Source: Lachnospiraceae bacterium (GTDB lineage Bacteria; Bacillota; Clostridia; Lachnospirales; Lachnospiraceae). From it: a stretch of DNA of 64,000 nt. Shown here in pieces: positions 1 through 8,348 of this stretch. Every line of letters begins with the position of its first letter. The stretch's first letter is position 1. Below the pieces are notes generated by a model, which saw only the letters and a program-made list of their open reading frames with translations, did not search any database and had not been told where the DNA came from. The position numbers were made by a program, and so were the translations under genes. The stretch lies in the NCBI GenBank assembly GCA_024399135.1, contig JAKSHY010000003.1, positions 124,001 to 188,000 on the forward strand, read 5' to 3'.

Positions 1-21
1 ATCTACTCCAATATATAACAT
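1..21 (-). CDS. 5' end of a probable sugar kinase (xylulokinase candidate), cut by the window edge
   Basis: Only seven codons are visible, reading MLYIGVD. The ATG at 21-19 is preceded by AAAGGAG at a good distance, so this is a real start. The opening M-x-YIGVD resembles the N-terminus of FGGY-family carbohydrate kinases such as xylulokinase, where the Asp belongs to the first phosphate-binding loop. Xylulokinase would fit the xylan locus next to it, but seven residues cannot prove this; other ASKHA-fold proteins begin similarly. The gene continues to the left beyond the window. Confidence 0.45.
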
Positions 22-163
22 GTTTTGCTCCTTTCAAAGGCTACAATATTTTTAATAATATACTATCATTTTTCGCGTAAATACACACTCAAAATTTTGC
101 TAATTCGCTTATCAATTATTGCTTTTTGAACCATGCTTTGCTTTTTAATATATCTTATCTGAT
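22..163 (-). promoter_or_regulatory. Intergenic region, probably holding the promoter of the edge gene
   Basis: These 142 bases separate the terminator of the transporter operon from the edge gene. They are very AT-rich; a TATATTAT stretch (minus strand, near 55-62) could be a -10 element, but no clear -35 partner is visible. No ORF or other structure is seen. Confidence 0.25.
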
Positions 164-193
164 AAAAAAACTCCCTGCAAAAAGCAGGGAGTT
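164..193 (-). terminator. Rho-independent terminator of the sugar ABC transporter operon
   Basis: A 10-bp perfect stem (AACTCCCTGC / GCAGGGAGTT) with an AAAAA/TTTTT loop is followed on the minus strand by a run of seven T. It lies 14 bases after the stop of the last permease gene. Confidence 0.9.
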
Positions 194-206
194 GATTAAA
201 GCAAAA

Positions 207-1103
207 TTACTCTTTTACACCACCGATCGTAAGACCTGTTACGAAATATCTTTGTAAGAAAGGATACAAGCAGATAATAGGTAACATTGTTACTACTGTG
301 GCAGAAGCACGAATGGTTAAAGGTGTGATAGCATCTGTTCCATTCTTAGCATTTTCAGCACTTCCGCTCTGCTGCATTACTGAACTTAATAATTTCATAA
401 GCTCGTACTGTAATGTTGTGAACTCTGTTTTCATACGGTTATATAACATAGCGTCAAACCATGAGTTCCACTGACCTACTGCTACGAAAAGAGCAACAGT
501 TGCATATACTGGCTTACAAAGTGGAGAAGTGATTTTAGCAAAAATTGTCATATATCCAGCACCATCGAGCTGTGCTGATTCTTCTAATGAATCTGGAAGG
601 CCCTGCATGTAGGTTCTTAATACAAGGATATTAAATGCTCCTACCATACCTGGAATCCAGTATACATTAAAGCTGTTGGTTAAACCTAAATTCTTGAAAA
701 GAATGAAGGTAGGAATAAGTCCACCATTAACATACATTGTGATAACCCAGAAAAGTGAAACTCCTGACTTAAAGAGGAATCTCTTACGGCTTATAACGAA
801 TGCAACTAATGCATTTACTAACAATGATGAAAGTGTTCCAATTATTGTTCTTAAAACTGTGATTTTAGCACCAATCAAAAGGTTCTGCATTCCAAGAACT
901 GTTGTGTAGTTCTTAGTCGCGAACTTACGTGGCAATAAGTAAATACCGCCTCGTACAGCATCGATACCATCATTAAACGAAAGTGCAACTGTGTTGAGTA
1001 CAGGGTAAAGTGTGAATATTACAAACACTACCATGAATACTACAACAAATACTGTCAATAAATTATCTCCTAATGAGGAGTGTTTATGTCTTTTTGTATT
1101 CAT
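207..1103 (-). CDS. Carbohydrate ABC transporter permease, YtcP/LplC (MalG) type
   Basis: Inner subunit of an ABC importer for oligosaccharides, 298 residues, with about six membrane helices and the first near residues 16-38. The EAA loop that contacts the ATPase is present (ESAQLDGAGYMTIF, about residues 173-186). Length and the C-terminal GGVKE ending are typical of the YtcP/LplC group that pairs with LplB and a large lipoprotein binding protein. A strong AGGAGGAGG site precedes the ATG. It is the last gene of a three-gene operon. No ATPase gene is in the operon; as in many Firmicutes, a shared MsmK-like ATPase elsewhere probably energises it. Xylo-oligosaccharides as substrate are inferred from the neighbouring xylanolytic genes. 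Confidence 0.9.
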   Translation of the reverse strand: MNTKRHKHSSLGDNLLTVFVVVFMVVFVIFTLYPVLNTVALSFNDGIDAVRGGIYLLPRKFATKNYTTVLGMQNLLIGAKITVLRTIIGTLSSLLVNALVAFVISRKRFLFKSGVSLFWVITMYVNGGLIPTFILFKNLGLTNSFNVYWIPGMVGAFNILVLRTYMQGLPDSLEESAQLDGAGYMTIFAKITSPLCKPVYATVALFVAVGQWNSWFDAMLYNRMKTEFTTLQYELMKLLSSVMQQSGSAENAKNGTDAITPLTIRASATVVTMLPIICLYPFLQRYFVTGLTIGGVKE

Positions 1104-1115
1104 AATTTCCTCCTC

Positions 1116-2057
1116 CTAGAATAATCGCTCTTCACCGGCCTTCTTAGCGACCTGGTTAGCTATAACAATCAACAAAATACTTACAGCACTCTTAAATATA
1201 CCTGCGGCAGTACCGAGTGAGTAGTCGTTCTGAGAAATACCCCATTTCAATACATAAATATCAATTGTCTGAGATACACTCTGTACTAAACCGTTACCTA
1301 ACAAGTACTGAACTTCGAAACCTGCATTTAATACATTACCAATGTTCATAAGTAAAAGAATCATGAATGTAGGCTTAATACCTGGAAGTGTAATGTATTT
1401 AATTTTCTGAATACGGCTTGCTCCATCGATTGAAGCTGCTTCATAAAGACAAGGGTCAATTGATGTGATTGCAGCCAAATATATAATTGCATTCCATCCT
1501 GTTTCCTTCCAGCAGTTAGCGAAAGCAACTATTGGCCAGAAATACTTTGGATATGCAAAGAAGTTAACAGCCTGATCTACAATACCAAGATTTAAAAGAA
1601 CGTCGTTAATAATACCTGTGCTTGATAATGAATCATGTAAGATACCTGTAACAACAATCCATGATAAAAAGTGTGGTAAATACGAGATAGTCTGAATTGT
1701 TTTCTTTAATAATGTGTGACGAACTTCATTCAAAAGAATTGCGAATAAAACAGCCATAATTGTGGTAGTTACTAAGTTTAGCAATCCCATACAGAACGTG
1801 TTTCGGATTACGCCTAAAAAGGTTGCATCCTCGAATAAGAATTTGAACTTATCAAAACCAACAAATGTTGAATGTAACAAACCATTCTTTGGCTTATAGT
1901 TCTGAAATGCCATAATCCATCCGGATAAAGGCAAATAGTAAAAAATAATTCCGTAAATGGTAACGAAGAAAGTAATGATTAAAAGAGTTTTCTGCCTCTT
2001 AATTTCTTTCCAGGTTATTCTTTTGTCCTTTTTAACCACTGCATCGTTGCCTGCCAT
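1116..2057 (-). CDS. Carbohydrate ABC transporter permease, LplB (MalF) type
   Basis: Second membrane subunit of the importer, 313 residues from the start chosen here. The open frame extends 18 codons further up, but the ATG at 2057 has an AAGGAAGGGG ribosome site six bases upstream and gives the usual N-terminus (MAGNDAVVKKDKRITW). The first membrane helix is near residues 31-50, and the EAA loop reads EAASIDGASRIQKI, followed by ITLPGI. It lies 12 bases upstream of its partner permease and 77 bases after the binding-protein gene, so the three are co-transcribed. It presumably forms a heterodimer with the YtcP-type permease. Confidence 0.9.
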   Translation of the reverse strand: MAGNDAVVKKDKRITWKEIKRQKTLLIITFFVTIYGIIFYYLPLSGWIMAFQNYKPKNGLLHSTFVGFDKFKFLFEDATFLGVIRNTFCMGLLNLVTTTIMAVLFAILLNEVRHTLLKKTIQTISYLPHFLSWIVVTGILHDSLSSTGIINDVLLNLGIVDQAVNFFAYPKYFWPIVAFANCWKETGWNAIIYLAAITSIDPCLYEAASIDGASRIQKIKYITLPGIKPTFMILLLMNIGNVLNAGFEVQYLLGNGLVQSVSQTIDIYVLKWGISQNDYSLGTAAGIFKSAVSILLIVIANQVAKKAGEERLF

Positions 2058-2134
2058 GGTACACCCCTTCCTTATATTAAGTGAATGGGCAGCTCTATGG
2101 CTGCCCACCACTTTATTTTGGATTTTAAATTATC

Positions 2135-3850
2135 TTATTTGAATCCATCAAGAATTGCCTGCATTTCTGCGAGGAAGTCCTGAGGGTTGCATGAATTATA
2201 AACATCCATGTAATCAGCCCATGTAGCATCGAAATCCTTAGCCATTACAACCTTAGGTAACCATTCGTGCTTAACTTCACCCATCTTAGCCCAAGCAACA
2301 CCACCAGGAGTTTCTGTTGTGAAGTTGTTAGAGTAAGAGTACATTGGGAACCATGGTCCGTTTGTTTCAACAACTGATCCGATCATTTCTGGATATGTTG
2401 TTACGCCATAAGCGTTGAAGCAATCCTGTAAAGGCTGAGCCATGTCATGCATGAATTCTGAAGGCTGCTCTTCTGGCTTGTTAGCATTCTTACCATCTTT
2501 TGATGTACCATGCCACTGTAAGAAGTAAGAGTACTGACATCTGTGTGAAGCCTGGTAAGATGTATCAGCCCAGTTCATTCTCTGCTCATCTGTTCTGTAG
2601 TATAAACCGTTCTCATCTACTTCGTAGTCTACACCCTTAACACCCCAGAATCTTAAATCATGTAATTCCTGATCCATAGCTGTGTCAACGAGGAACTTGA
2701 ATGCCTTATCAACATCCTTACAATCCTTAGTAATAGCGATACCTGATGCCTGGTTAACAGTATCATCATATGTATGCCATCTGTTTTCCATACCTGGCTT
2801 TGTTGTTAATCCAAGAGGAACATAGTTGCATCCCTTAAGATCTAAGCCCTGCTGCTTGAATACATCGTTAACTGTGTATGCGAAATCCCACCACTGGTCA
2901 ACCATACCAAGAACACGACCTGTAGATAACTTAGCGATGTACTCATCGTATGTCTGAGTGAATGACTCAGGATCTACGAATCCCTTGTTGTACTCTTCGT
3001 TTAACTTCTTGAAGTAAGCGATTGTATCATCAGATGTGTTGTAGTCGTTGATTGTCATTGTAGCCTTATCAACAATAACTGAACCATCGTTAGGATATCC
3101 GCCAAGGAACTGACCTGCGTTCTCTAAGCAGAAGTATCTCCAGTCTTCACAAAGAATTGTGTAAGCGATGTTCTCTGTACCATCATCCATGGTTGGGTTA
3201 GCTGCAATGTATCTCTCTAATAAATCGAAGTACTGATCCATTGTCTCAATCTTTGGATAGTTATCCCAAGCAAGAACTCTTACCTGAATCCAGAAAGCTT
3301 CATCATTATGAGTTGTAGCTCTTGACTGTCCCATTGTGTTACCGAATGGGTTAATCCAGTAAATGTGTCCATCTGGCTGACGGAACTTTTCCCACTCTTC
3401 ATCTGTGAACCAAGCTGCCTTGAATTCTGGATACTGATCAATATAATCATCAAGTGGAACTAATGCATCAGCATCTACAAGTAAGTTCATTTCATCTGAA
3501 TCGATGAAATCTGGGTACTCACCACCAGCGATGATTGTACCTGTAGCTTCTGAAGCTGTCTGTCCTGTTAACCATGTTTCCTTAACCTTAACGCCCCACT
3601 TGTCAGCGATCATCTGAGCGATTTCGTTATCGTCATTGATTTCTGAACCAGGCATTGTGATAAAGAATGTGAAATCTGTAACTTCACCTGGAGTTGCTGC
3701 TTCTCCAGAAGAAGCGTCTGTTGTTGCTCCTGATGCATCTGCGCTAGCTGCTGCAGATGAAGCTGCTGTGTCTGTTGATCCGCCACATCCTGTTAATGCT
3801 GCTACAGCCATAACAGAAGCGAGTAAGATCGAAATAACCTTTTTCTTCAT
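2135..3850 (-). CDS. Extracellular sugar-binding lipoprotein of an ABC importer (LplA type)
   Basis: Captures the sugar outside the cell and hands it to the permeases. The 571-residue protein begins with a lipoprotein signal: basic MKKK, a hydrophobic stretch and the lipobox LTGC with Cys22 as the lipidated residue. An Ala/Ser/Thr/Asp-rich linker (about 25-55) follows, then a large solute-binding domain rich in Trp and Tyr, as expected for oligosaccharide ligands. The length fits the 500-570 residue LplA-like family used with LplB/YtcP permeases. Site: GGGAGG before the ATG. It is the first gene of the transporter operon and lies downstream of the YesM/YesN pair, which probably controls it. 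Xylo-oligosaccharide specificity is inferred from context. Confidence 0.9.
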   Translation of the reverse strand: MKKKVISILLASVMAVAALTGCGGSTDTAASSAAASADASGATTDASSGEAATPGEVTDFTFFITMPGSEINDDNEIAQMIADKWGVKVKETWLTGQTASEATGTIIAGGEYPDFIDSDEMNLLVDADALVPLDDYIDQYPEFKAAWFTDEEWEKFRQPDGHIYWINPFGNTMGQSRATTHNDEAFWIQVRVLAWDNYPKIETMDQYFDLLERYIAANPTMDDGTENIAYTILCEDWRYFCLENAGQFLGGYPNDGSVIVDKATMTINDYNTSDDTIAYFKKLNEEYNKGFVDPESFTQTYDEYIAKLSTGRVLGMVDQWWDFAYTVNDVFKQQGLDLKGCNYVPLGLTTKPGMENRWHTYDDTVNQASGIAITKDCKDVDKAFKFLVDTAMDQELHDLRFWGVKGVDYEVDENGLYYRTDEQRMNWADTSYQASHRCQYSYFLQWHGTSKDGKNANKPEEQPSEFMHDMAQPLQDCFNAYGVTTYPEMIGSVVETNGPWFPMYSYSNNFTTETPGGVAWAKMGEVKHEWLPKVVMAKDFDATWADYMDVYNSCNPQDFLAEMQAILDGFK

Positions 3851-3890
3851 GTCTACCTCCCTTATGAGTATGTTATTTGGTTATGAAAAA

Positions 3891-3896
3891 ATTATA
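3891..3896 (-). promoter_or_regulatory. Candidate -10 element of the transporter operon
   Basis: A perfect TATAAT on the minus strand lies about 40 bases before the binding-protein start. The -35 region is weak, which would fit a promoter needing an activator such as the adjacent YesN-type regulator. Confidence 0.35.
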
Positions 3897-3933
3897 TTTC
3901 TTTAATAAAATTTTAACTATGGAGTAATTATAG

Positions 3934-3976
3934 AAAAAACCCCCACAAATTCTAGATGCCTAAAATTTGTAGGGGG
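3934..3976 (-). terminator. Rho-independent terminator of the yesM-yesN operon
   Basis: Arms AATTTGTAGGGGG and CCCCCACAAATT pair with one bulged A; on the minus strand the stem is followed by TTTTTT. It lies between the response-regulator stop and the binding-protein promoter. Confidence 0.85.
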
Positions 3977-4012
3977 TAATACATATTTTGTCCTGGTTCC
4001 TTTAGTTTATTC

Positions 4013-5602
4013 TCAAGCTTTTTGTTTACGCCATTTAGTCGGAGTACAACCGTTTATTTCAATGAATTTTCTAACGAAATAGTCACTGTCTTTGTATCCT
4101 ACTTCTTCTGCAACCTGAACAATTTTCATATCAGTATTAAGCAGAAGCTTGGTTGATTCATTAATTCTATAATTCGTCAGGTAATCCTTAAATGACAAGC
4201 CATATTTTTTTTGGAATATCTGACCTAAATATGATGAGTTAACAAAATACTTCTGTCCTAAGTCCTTTAAGGTAATATTTTCCTTATAATTTTCTCTTAC
4301 CTCTTTTTCTATATCAAGAAGAATTCCACCTGACACATTCTGTCTTAGCTGATCCAAATACATTGAGTATTCTCTTGCGAACAAAGATAAGTGTTCCTTA
4401 TCTCCTCGCATAGTTCCATCCTCAACAGAATGCTCACCAATAAATCTTAGTATTTCCTCCTGGTCTATTTCACTATCTAATTCGCTGGCAAGATGTATCA
4501 GCTGAAATAATAGATAGTTAACGTTTAAGTTGACCGTCTGTGATGAAAGGCCAGATTTTTTGAACTCCTCGAAAAGAGCCATAACGCATCCATCTATCTT
4601 ATCTATATCTTTTGATTCAATAGACGAAATAAGATCATCGAGACTGTTTTTGCATAATACAACTCCTGTATTATTAACAGATACCTCACTTTCATAAAAA
4701 TATATATCCTTTTTACTTCTGAAGGCTTCTAACGATTTAAGTGTACATGCTGATGTATATGACTTGGATATTGAATTAATATCGTCAACTTTCTTCCCAA
4801 CGAACATCCTAAGTCGCATATCAACTGCAGTTTCGAGATAATCCTTTAAATCATTTAAAAATCCATGAATATCAGCTTCTCTCTTGGCCCCCATATATTC
4901 GCAATACAAAAGTCCGATGTCATAGCTTTTCTCATCTCGCGATACATCAAAAATACAATGTCCCTGATCTTCTTTTAAATAATCCTGGCATGCTCGGTAT
5001 AGATGCCTCTGGGTCTGTCGCATCTCTGTTTCATCTATATCTTCACTCATTATGAATTCGTCTATGAATTCTATAACCACATAATAGACGCCGCCCTCTA
5101 TCTGCATATGATTTTTGACATATTCAACATTCTGTCTGTCATGTTTTCCGAAAAGAAGCGCCATTATGTTTCTTGCAAGATAAGCAGCCTCCATCTCTTT
5201 TCTTGACTGCTCTTCTTTAGCATTCGAAACAGATATATTATTAATCTTTCGCAATATATTAATAAGCTCTGCTTTTTCAACCGGCTTTAATAGATAATTC
5301 ATAGCTTCATATTCAATAGCCGTCTGTGCATAGCTAAAATCCTTGTAGCCTGTAAGCACTACAAAAAACGCATCCGATATATGTTCTTCTTTTATTCTTT
5401 TTAGAAGCTCGAGTCCTGTCATTATTGGCATCTGAATGTCAGCAATAATAAGATCAACCTTATTTTCCTTTAAATAATCATATGCCTCCTGACCGTTCAT
5501 ACATGTCTTGACTATCTCGAACCCTTCGTCTTTCCATTCGATTAAGGCTTTTAGTCCCTGTATAATAAATGGCTCATCATCAACTAATAATACTCTAAGC
5601 AT
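4013..5602 (-). CDS. Response regulator with AraC-type DNA-binding domain (YesN family)
   Basis: Transcriptional activator of a two-component pair that senses extracellular carbohydrate. An N-terminal receiver (about 1-120) carries the acidic pair VDDEP and the phospho-acceptor Asp55 in IIADIQMP. A long middle region follows (about 130-420), and the last 100 residues are an AraC HTH pair with DSDYFVRKFIEINGCTPTKWR. The frame opens at a GTG (5608), but the ATG at 5602 has GGGAAGG six bases upstream and is the better start, giving 529 residues. It overlaps the kinase gene by 8 bases, indicating translational coupling. The probable target is the transporter operon directly downstream. Confidence 0.9.
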   Translation of the reverse strand: MLRVLLVDDEPFIIQGLKALIEWKDEGFEIVKTCMNGQEAYDYLKENKVDLIIADIQMPIMTGLELLKRIKEEHISDAFFVVLTGYKDFSYAQTAIEYEAMNYLLKPVEKAELINILRKINNISVSNAKEEQSRKEMEAAYLARNIMALLFGKHDRQNVEYVKNHMQIEGGVYYVVIEFIDEFIMSEDIDETEMRQTQRHLYRACQDYLKEDQGHCIFDVSRDEKSYDIGLLYCEYMGAKREADIHGFLNDLKDYLETAVDMRLRMFVGKKVDDINSISKSYTSACTLKSLEAFRSKKDIYFYESEVSVNNTGVVLCKNSLDDLISSIESKDIDKIDGCVMALFEEFKKSGLSSQTVNLNVNYLLFQLIHLASELDSEIDQEEILRFIGEHSVEDGTMRGDKEHLSLFAREYSMYLDQLRQNVSGGILLDIEKEVRENYKENITLKDLGQKYFVNSSYLGQIFQKKYGLSFKDYLTNYRINESTKLLLNTDMKIVQVAEEVGYKDSDYFVRKFIEINGCTPTKWRKQKA

Positions 5603-7226
5603 ATTCACCTTCCCTATTCTGGTAACAGTATTTTTGTGGCATTATAATTTGAATAGTTGTTCCAACTGATTCTTCTGAATCAAATGTAATTTTGACCGTA
5701 TCCTGGGTTGCCATCTTAAGCCTTAAACATGCGTTAATCATACCTATTCGGCCTTTATTTTTAAGATCATCAATAGAAGCGTTGTCTATTCGGCTTCTTA
5801 AAATTTCAAGCTCTTCTTCCGAAATTCCTTCACCTGTATCTTCTATTTCTACTATCAGATTCTCATCCTTCAAAGATGCTGATACGAAAATCCAACCCTG
5901 CGTACTTTTTCCTTCAATTCCATGAACGCAGGCATTTTCAACGAAGGTTACTATCGTAAGCTTAGGAATCTTTAAGTGTCTACACTCTTCATCTATATCG
6001 ATTTCATAGTTAAGTCTGTCACCAAAACGATATTTTTGTAATCCAAGGTACGCCTCAGTAAATTCCATTTCATTATCTATCTCTATGAAATCTTCATTCC
6101 AGTCAGCGTTTTTTCTTTCTATAATAGCAAGCTTCTCTACCATTCTTGCCGTCTCTTCCTCATTTCGAAGAATACTGTGCATTCTGATACTTTCAAGAGC
6201 ATTGAATAAAAAGTGTGGGTTAATCTGTGAATGAAGTGCTAAAAGCTCCGCATTCTGCCTTGCAATATCCATTTCCTGCTCTTTTAATTTTCCCTCCTGA
6301 AGAGTCTGTGTAAGGCTTAGGAATACGGCAGGGAATACCATGTTGATGAGAAGAAGGATTATTACGAAGAATCTATTACCCCATAATAATTCAAGCACAT
6401 CACTCTTTCCTTCTAAAGCTACAATATCAAATGTTGTTCCATATTCATTCTTCGCGAGAGTTTTTCCAACCGAAATATCTTTACCCAGATCATCGAAATT
6501 CTGATAAAGGTTATTAGTCCCCTTACCATCAAGCAATATCTTTCCATTCTTCGAGATAATAACCTGCGTAGAATAATTGCTTCGATGTATCTGCTGTACA
6601 AGCGAACTATAATCAATCTCTATTCTTACAATTACATTACGTTTATGCGTTCCATAGGTTCTTAATTTCTTAATATAGAATAATCTTCTTTGAGGTACAG
6701 CTGCCACACTCATATCATCATCATAATAAAAAAGCAAAAGGTCTTTACTATCATTAGCAATGAACTCCTTATACCATCTTTTGTCCTTAATAGAGTTCAT
6801 CTGTGCAAATTCAGCTCCATTAACGAAGGTATAATTATCCACATAAATTTTAGGAAAAATGTCATTAGATCCAGCCTTAGTTGCCAAAAAGGAATTCTGA
6901 GTAATATCCATATATTTCGTATAGTAGTCAGTATTAGACAAATATACAGTATTTAAAAACTCGTTAAGTCTTTCATTTCTTTCTATTTCAATAGCGAAAT
7001 TAGACGCGTTATCAACGAAGAAGTTAAGCTGATTGTTGAGTGCTGAAATATCACTGTCATACTTATAGGAAAGCTCTGACTGATCTGCTCTAATTAGTAT
7101 ATAGCCGAACGCAAAATCCGCCAGAAGAAGCGGCACCATAACCAAAAGAATATACATTCTTATGGTGTTCGATTTTCTTAAATATTCTATTAAATCTCTA
7201 AATCTTCTTATCTTTAATTTTTTCAT
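5595..7226 (-). CDS. Membrane sensor histidine kinase (YesM family)
   Basis: Sensor partner of the YesN-like regulator, 543 residues. Membrane helices near residues 24-45 and 285-304 enclose an extracellular sensing domain of about 240 residues. After a short linker the His_kinase domain has the phospho-acceptor His338 in SQINPHFLFNALES, an N box (IVTFVENACVHG) and glycine-rich ATP-lid motifs (DTGEGIS and GRIGMINA). The domain order matches the YesM/LytS-like kinases that sit beside LplB/YtcP transporters. The ribosome site is weak (no GGAGG before ATG). Its candidate promoter overlaps that of the divergent AraC gene. The ligand is not known; xylo-oligosaccharides are the guess from context. 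Confidence 0.9.
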   Translation of the reverse strand: MKKLKIRRFRDLIEYLRKSNTIRMYILLVMVPLLLADFAFGYILIRADQSELSYKYDSDISALNNQLNFFVDNASNFAIEIERNERLNEFLNTVYLSNTDYYTKYMDITQNSFLATKAGSNDIFPKIYVDNYTFVNGAEFAQMNSIKDKRWYKEFIANDSKDLLLFYYDDDMSVAAVPQRRLFYIKKLRTYGTHKRNVIVRIEIDYSSLVQQIHRSNYSTQVIISKNGKILLDGKGTNNLYQNFDDLGKDISVGKTLAKNEYGTTFDIVALEGKSDVLELLWGNRFFVIILLLINMVFPAVFLSLTQTLQEGKLKEQEMDIARQNAELLALHSQINPHFLFNALESIRMHSILRNEEETARMVEKLAIIERKNADWNEDFIEIDNEMEFTEAYLGLQKYRFGDRLNYEIDIDEECRHLKIPKLTIVTFVENACVHGIEGKSTQGWIFVSASLKDENLIVEIEDTGEGISEEELEILRSRIDNASIDDLKNKGRIGMINACLRLKMATQDTVKITFDSEESVGTTIQIIMPQKYCYQNREGEYA

Positions 7227-7262
7227 TATTAACGAAATATGAATATTGTGAAAAAGGTGTTA

Positions 7263-7292
7263 ATTATGCCCTTTATGGTTTGACAGTAACAA
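7263..7292 (-). promoter_or_regulatory. Candidate sigma-A promoter of the yesM-yesN operon
   Basis: On the minus strand TTGTTA (7292-7287) and CATAAT (7268-7263) are 18 bases apart, 37 bases before the kinase start. It lies back to back with the plus-strand promoter, with the two -35 boxes one base apart. Confidence 0.5.
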
Positions 7293-7309
7293 CTTCTATG
7301 TCATATTAT
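7280..7309 (+). promoter_or_regulatory. Candidate sigma-A promoter of the AraC regulator gene
   Basis: A perfect TTGACA (7280-7285) and TATTAT (7304-7309) are 18 bases apart. The expected start near 7316 leaves a leader of about 75 bases before the ATG. Confidence 0.65.
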
Positions 7310-7389
7310 GATGAAGATATCACAATATATTTTTGTCCTATAAATGATATCATGAATCAGTTAATTTTGGGAATAATAATAGGAGAATT

Positions 7390-8325
7390 ATGGACACAAC
7401 ACTTCTTGATTCTTTAGACAAAGAAATGCTCTTAAAATGTCGATCAGTTTCTGCGGCTCAATCCCACAGAATAATCGAAGGTGATCAGGAGATAGTTAAA
7501 TATTTTAGCGCTCAGTCTACCAAAATCTGGTATAACGATCAGACTGACTCTTTTCCTCTTCACTGGCATTATGCTGTTGAAATTATTATGCCCTTGGAAA
7601 ATACGTATTTAGTAAGAACTAAGAAAGAAGAAATAACCTTAAACCCTGGGGATATTCTAATCATTCCAGCTGGTGAGCTTCATGAGCTCATAACTCCCGA
7701 AAGCGGATCAAGAATGATTGGCTTATTTGATTATGCTGCCATCTCCAACCTCAACGGTTTTTCTTCTCTTACACCATTCCTTTCACAGCTTACATGTATC
7801 AAAAACGACCCTGAAAGTCCGGTTTACGTGAGAGTATTTAATCTTTTGAATCAGATATTCTATGAGTATACTACTCAGAACAGTTTCTACGAGCTCGTAA
7901 TATATTCAAGATTAATAAGCTTCTTCGTTGCTGTTGGAAGATACAAAATGCTTGGTGACAAGGATTACTCTTTAGGTGACACCAACCGCCAAAAGGAGCT
8001 TAGCCAAAAATTAGCAATTGCTTTTGATTACATAGACACTCACTATACTGAAGAAGTAACTCTTGAGGATGTTGCCTTCGTTGCTGGCTTTAGTAAGTTT
8101 CATTTTTCAAGACTCTTCAAGCAGTGTTCTGGTCAGAACTTCCATGAATATCTTTGCTTTAAAAGAGTAAAGGCTTCAGAAGTATTACTTCTAAAGCCTG
8201 AACTGTCAGTTACTGAAATTGCTTTCCAGGCTGGTTTCGCATCGCTTTCGACATTTAATCGAACCTTCAAAACCATCAACCACTGCTCTCCTACTGAATA
8301 TAGAGCCCTGTGTACTGGAAAATAA
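7390..8325 (+). CDS. AraC-family transcriptional regulator with cupin sensor domain
   Basis: A 311-residue regulator, the only long plus-strand gene in the window. An N-terminal cupin barrel (about 45-130; LHWHYAVEIIMPLEN and LNPGDILIIPAGELHE) probably binds a sugar. The C-terminal AraC domain (about 210-308) has two HTH units (LEDVAFVAGFSKFHFSRLF and VTEIAFQAGFASLSTFNRTF). AGGAG precedes the ATG. It faces the GH43 gene tail to tail (23-base gap, no visible terminator) and diverges from the YesM/YesN genes. It probably controls the xylan enzymes or the transporter; a binding site cannot be assigned from sequence alone. Confidence 0.88.
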   Translation: MDTTLLDSLDKEMLLKCRSVSAAQSHRIIEGDQEIVKYFSAQSTKIWYNDQTDSFPLHWHYAVEIIMPLENTYLVRTKKEEITLNPGDILIIPAGELHELITPESGSRMIGLFDYAAISNLNGFSSLTPFLSQLTCIKNDPESPVYVRVFNLLNQIFYEYTTQNSFYELVIYSRLISFFVAVGRYKMLGDKDYSLGDTNRQKELSQKLAIAFDYIDTHYTEEVTLEDVAFVAGFSKFHFSRLFKQCSGQNFHEYLCFKRVKASEVLLLKPELSVTEIAFQAGFASLSTFNRTFKTINHCSPTEYRALCTGK

Positions 8326-8348
8326 TTATTCTTTAATCAATTCCCTCA

